Below are positions 5,713 to 6,977 of a DNA stretch of 6,977 nucleotides, piece by piece. Within the stretch, counting starts at the first letter, position 1. The number at the start of each line of letters is the position of its first letter. The stretch spans positions 1 to 6,977 of the forward strand of contig PMKW01000127.1 of assembly GCA_003157895.1 (NCBI GenBank), written 5' to 3'. Source of the stretch: Methanoregula sp. GTDB taxonomy: Archaea; Halobacteriota; Methanomicrobia; Methanomicrobiales; Methanospirillaceae. The position numbers and the translations under genes are program-made. The notes beneath the pieces are model-generated. The model made no database searches, was not told where the DNA came from, and worked only from the letters and a program-made list of their open reading frames with translations.

Positions 5713-6171
5713 TCAGGTTCTGCCGGTATTTTCAAGCTCAAGCCGGGACAACCTGCTTTCGAGCCATTCTGACACTTTTTCATCATTGAGTTGAGAGGCC
5801 TCCTCTTGGGATTTGAGTTTTTGTTCAATGATGGCAACAAGATCTTTGTTGCTGACAGGTTTCACGATATACCCGTCTGCTCCGCGATTGACGGCATTGA
5901 TCGCGGTCTCAAGTTCCGGATTTCCCGTAACCACGATTATGATCATATCGGGATTTGATACCCGCATCTTCTCCAGGAGATCCGTGCCCTGCATATCCGG
6001 GAGTCCGATATCAAGCAGGGCCAGATCGTGCGAAGCGGTCCGGATTTTTGCCAGCGCATCCCGGGCAGTCGTGGCAGTAGTCACGGAATATCCGTGAGAG
6101 CCGAGGACCGTAGAAAAAAGGGAGAGAATATACTCCTCATCATCTACAATCAGGATCTTCTTGGCAGCCAT
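5713..6171 (-). CDS. Stand-alone CheY-like response regulator
   Basis: A 152-residue receiver protein. The acidic pocket D10-D11 (ILIVDDEE), phospho-acceptor D54 (LLDIGLPDMQG), T82 (VVTGNPE) and K104 (YIVKP) are all in place, so it should be phosphorylated by a histidine kinase, none of which is encoded here. The receiver fold ends near residue 120. A charged, probably coiled-coil tail of about 30 residues (about 121-150) follows, with no DNA-binding or enzymatic output domain, so it probably acts by protein contact. It is the first gene of the minus-strand cluster, 33 nt before the MshEN-GT2 gene, which makes that enzyme the obvious candidate target. A TATA box at 6204-6212 predicts a leader of only about 10 nt and no ribosome binding site is seen near the ATG. 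The family call is secure; the target is an inference. Confidence 0.93.
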   Translation of the reverse strand: MAAKKILIVDDEEYILSLFSTVLGSHGYSVTTATTARDALAKIRTASHDLALLDIGLPDMQGTDLLEKMRVSNPDMIIIVVTGNPELETAINAVNRGADGYIVKPVSNKDLVAIIEQKLKSQEEASQLNDEKVSEWLESRLSRLELENTGRT

Positions 6172-6203
6172 AATCGGAAAACAATATTTTTTTACCGTTC
6201 ATC

Positions 6204-6212
6204 CTATATAAG
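6204..6212 (-). promoter_or_regulatory. TATA box of the regulator/glycosyltransferase operon
   Basis: The minus strand reads CTTATATAG, centred about 37 nt before the response regulator ATG. The predicted start site near 6182 gives a leader of about 10 nt. The core TATATA is symmetric and could also serve the divergent strand. Confidence 0.55.
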
Positions 6213-6266
6213 AGAGGGTATAGTACCATTTAATTACCAACCCGTAAAGAAGATTATCAGGAAGAA

Positions 6267-6407
6267 ATGGTAAAAATATCATGCCCGGAATGCGAGGCCA
6301 AAAAAGTTTACTTCGTTCTCAGGGGAAGACGAAATGTTCATGGTACACAATTGAATTCACCCTGCTCCGGCTTCCACTTTATCTTACAAAAGATCAGATC
6401 CTTATGA
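6267..6407 (+). pseudogene. Short zinc-ribbon-like ORF, possible transposase remnant
   Basis: The ATG at 6267 is preceded by AGGAAGAA and opens a 46-codon frame. The product begins MVKISCPECEAKKVYFVLRG, with a C6-x2-C9 knuckle, then HGTQ (25-28), C33 and GFHF (35-38). This order resembles the zinc-binding N-terminus of IS1-type InsA proteins (CPxC, then GxQ, then a second CxxC and aromatic residues). However, the second knuckle has only one cysteine and the frame stops at once. No catalytic part, second ORF or terminal inverted repeats are visible nearby. It could instead be a genuine small zinc-ribbon-like protein, or chance. The transposase reading is a weak inference. Confidence 0.3.
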
Positions 6408-6472
6408 GAGGTGTAGAATCCGGGGAAGACGAAGATGCACAGGGGAACCGGGGGTCGTCAGCGGGCGGATAG

Positions 6473-6483
6473 TTATTATATTT
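6473..6483 (+). promoter_or_regulatory. TATA-like box for the 6503 gene
   Basis: TTATTATATTT is centred about 26 nt before the ATG at 6503, so transcription is predicted to begin at or next to the start codon. This implies a leaderless mRNA and agrees with the absence of a ribosome binding site there. Confidence 0.45.
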
Positions 6484-6502
6484 CCCATGCAGTAATTCCG
6501 TT

Positions 6503-6959
6503 ATGCAGATACCGGACTGTCATAAAAATTATCCGGCAACGACAGTTATCGCATCAAATCCTGTATCGTTCCTGAACTACGATATTGGGATATATATCCT
6601 GTTCCGGTTTGGTCTCATCCGGGTTATCGGGAATGTACTGTTCATCCTTCTCCTTGAGTTCCGGTTGCCGGGCGGCCACTGCATGGACTGTTACTATTAC
6701 GGCAGGACCGGTGCATTCGGGAAAGGATATCTGAGCTCTCTGTTTTAAGAAGGGCAGGCCGGAGCAGTTCAGCAGGATGAAGATAACGTGGAAAGATATC
6801 GTCCCCGATTTCCTGATGTTCATCATCCCCGTACTCGCAGGCATCCTTCTCCTGCTCCGTGAGTTTGCCTGGATGATCCTCATTCTTATCATCGCCCTCA
6901 TCCTCCCCGGTTTCATCGGGAATGCACTGCTGAAAGGAAAACTGGCCCGGGAAAATTAA
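6503..6959 (+). pseudogene. Frameshifted small membrane protein
   Basis: Two adjacent plus-strand frames read as one protein when joined. The first (6503-6748) has a helix (about 28-53) and a Cys/Tyr-rich segment, CMDCYYYGRTGAFGKGYLSS (60-79), then stops in a T-run at 6743-6746. Dropping one T (or restoring two) leads directly into KKGRPEQFSRMKITWKDIVP and two more hydrophobic helices, ending at 6959. The joined product is about 151 residues. From memory, methanogen hypothetical proteins share the CxxCYYYG...G.G layout and a KxITWKD-type segment, usually with further cysteines after the last helix; here the C-terminus ends early at GKLAREN. That favours decay, although a sequencing error in the homopolymer or programmed shifting is possible. 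The function is unknown; the paired cysteines suggest metal or redox binding. Confidence 0.6.
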
Positions 6960-6977
6960 AAAGATGTATTCGGGAAC

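Larger units (their letters stand above)
6172..6502. other. Divergent intergenic region, largely non-coding
   Basis: About 330 nt separate the response regulator start from the frameshifted membrane protein. They hold the regulator's TATA box, a 46-codon zinc-ribbon-like ORF (6267-6407), a 12-nt direct repeat (GGGGAAGACGAA at 6322-6333 and 6422-6433) and the TATA-like element at 6473-6483. No other gene is supported. Confidence 0.5.

Noticed and set aside
6554..6916. Minus-strand open frame of 120 codons
   Set aside because: It is Arg/Met-rich and antisense to the frameshifted membrane protein, whose joined translation makes better protein sense.
1..6977. tRNA, rRNA, CRISPR arrays or intact insertion sequences
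   Set aside because: No T-loop/acceptor patterns, regular repeat-spacer units, complete transposase or matched terminal inverted repeats were seen by eye.

Overview
The window most likely comes from a methanogenic euryarchaeon, probably of the Methanomicrobiales. This rests on archaeal expression signals (TATA-like boxes about 26-35 nt before several starts, AGGTG(A)-type ribosome binding sites, short or absent leaders, oligo-T ends), a DUF4013 membrane protein, a single-cluster ferredoxin and moderately GC-rich codon use. No rRNA, tRNA, CRISPR array or intact insertion sequence is visible. The lineage is an inference, because no marker gene is present.

The core is a minus-strand cluster read from 6171 down to 2257. 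A stand-alone CheY-type response regulator (5713-6171) is followed 33 nt later by a 648-residue membrane glycosyltransferase (3733-5679). That enzyme carries a type II secretion ATPase/MshE-like N-terminal domain fused to a processive GT-2 catalytic domain. Fifteen nt further on comes a 486-residue PMT/ArnT-like GT39 membrane glycosyltransferase (2257-3717). The spacing implies one operon. A reasonable model is signal-dependent synthesis or export of a surface glycan: GT-2 uses nucleotide sugars on the inside, and the GT39 protein transfers polyprenyl-phosphate-linked sugars on the outside.

Downstream lies about 675 nt without a convincing gene (1582-2256). It holds a GC-rich hairpin, several overlapping inverted repeats, a TATA-like box and a plus-strand T-run. 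Beyond it are three more minus-strand genes, each with its own likely promoter: an unrecognised small acidic/helical protein (1285-1581), a ferredoxin with a Thermotoga-like cysteine layout (954-1181), and a DUF4013 polytopic membrane protein (145-834) ending at a T8 terminator. The C-terminal end of a possible plus-strand membrane protein enters at the left edge and converges with DUF4013.

The right end (6172-6977) looks decayed. It has a 46-residue zinc-ribbon-like ORF that may be a transposase N-terminus remnant. Next is a membrane protein gene split by a frameshift in a T-run (6503-6959), with a truncated C-terminus.

The most noteworthy items are the archaeal response regulator/MshEN-GT2/GT39 operon, the mutually exclusive palindromes between its first two genes, the structured intergenic stretch that could encode a small RNA, and the frameshifted gene at the right end.
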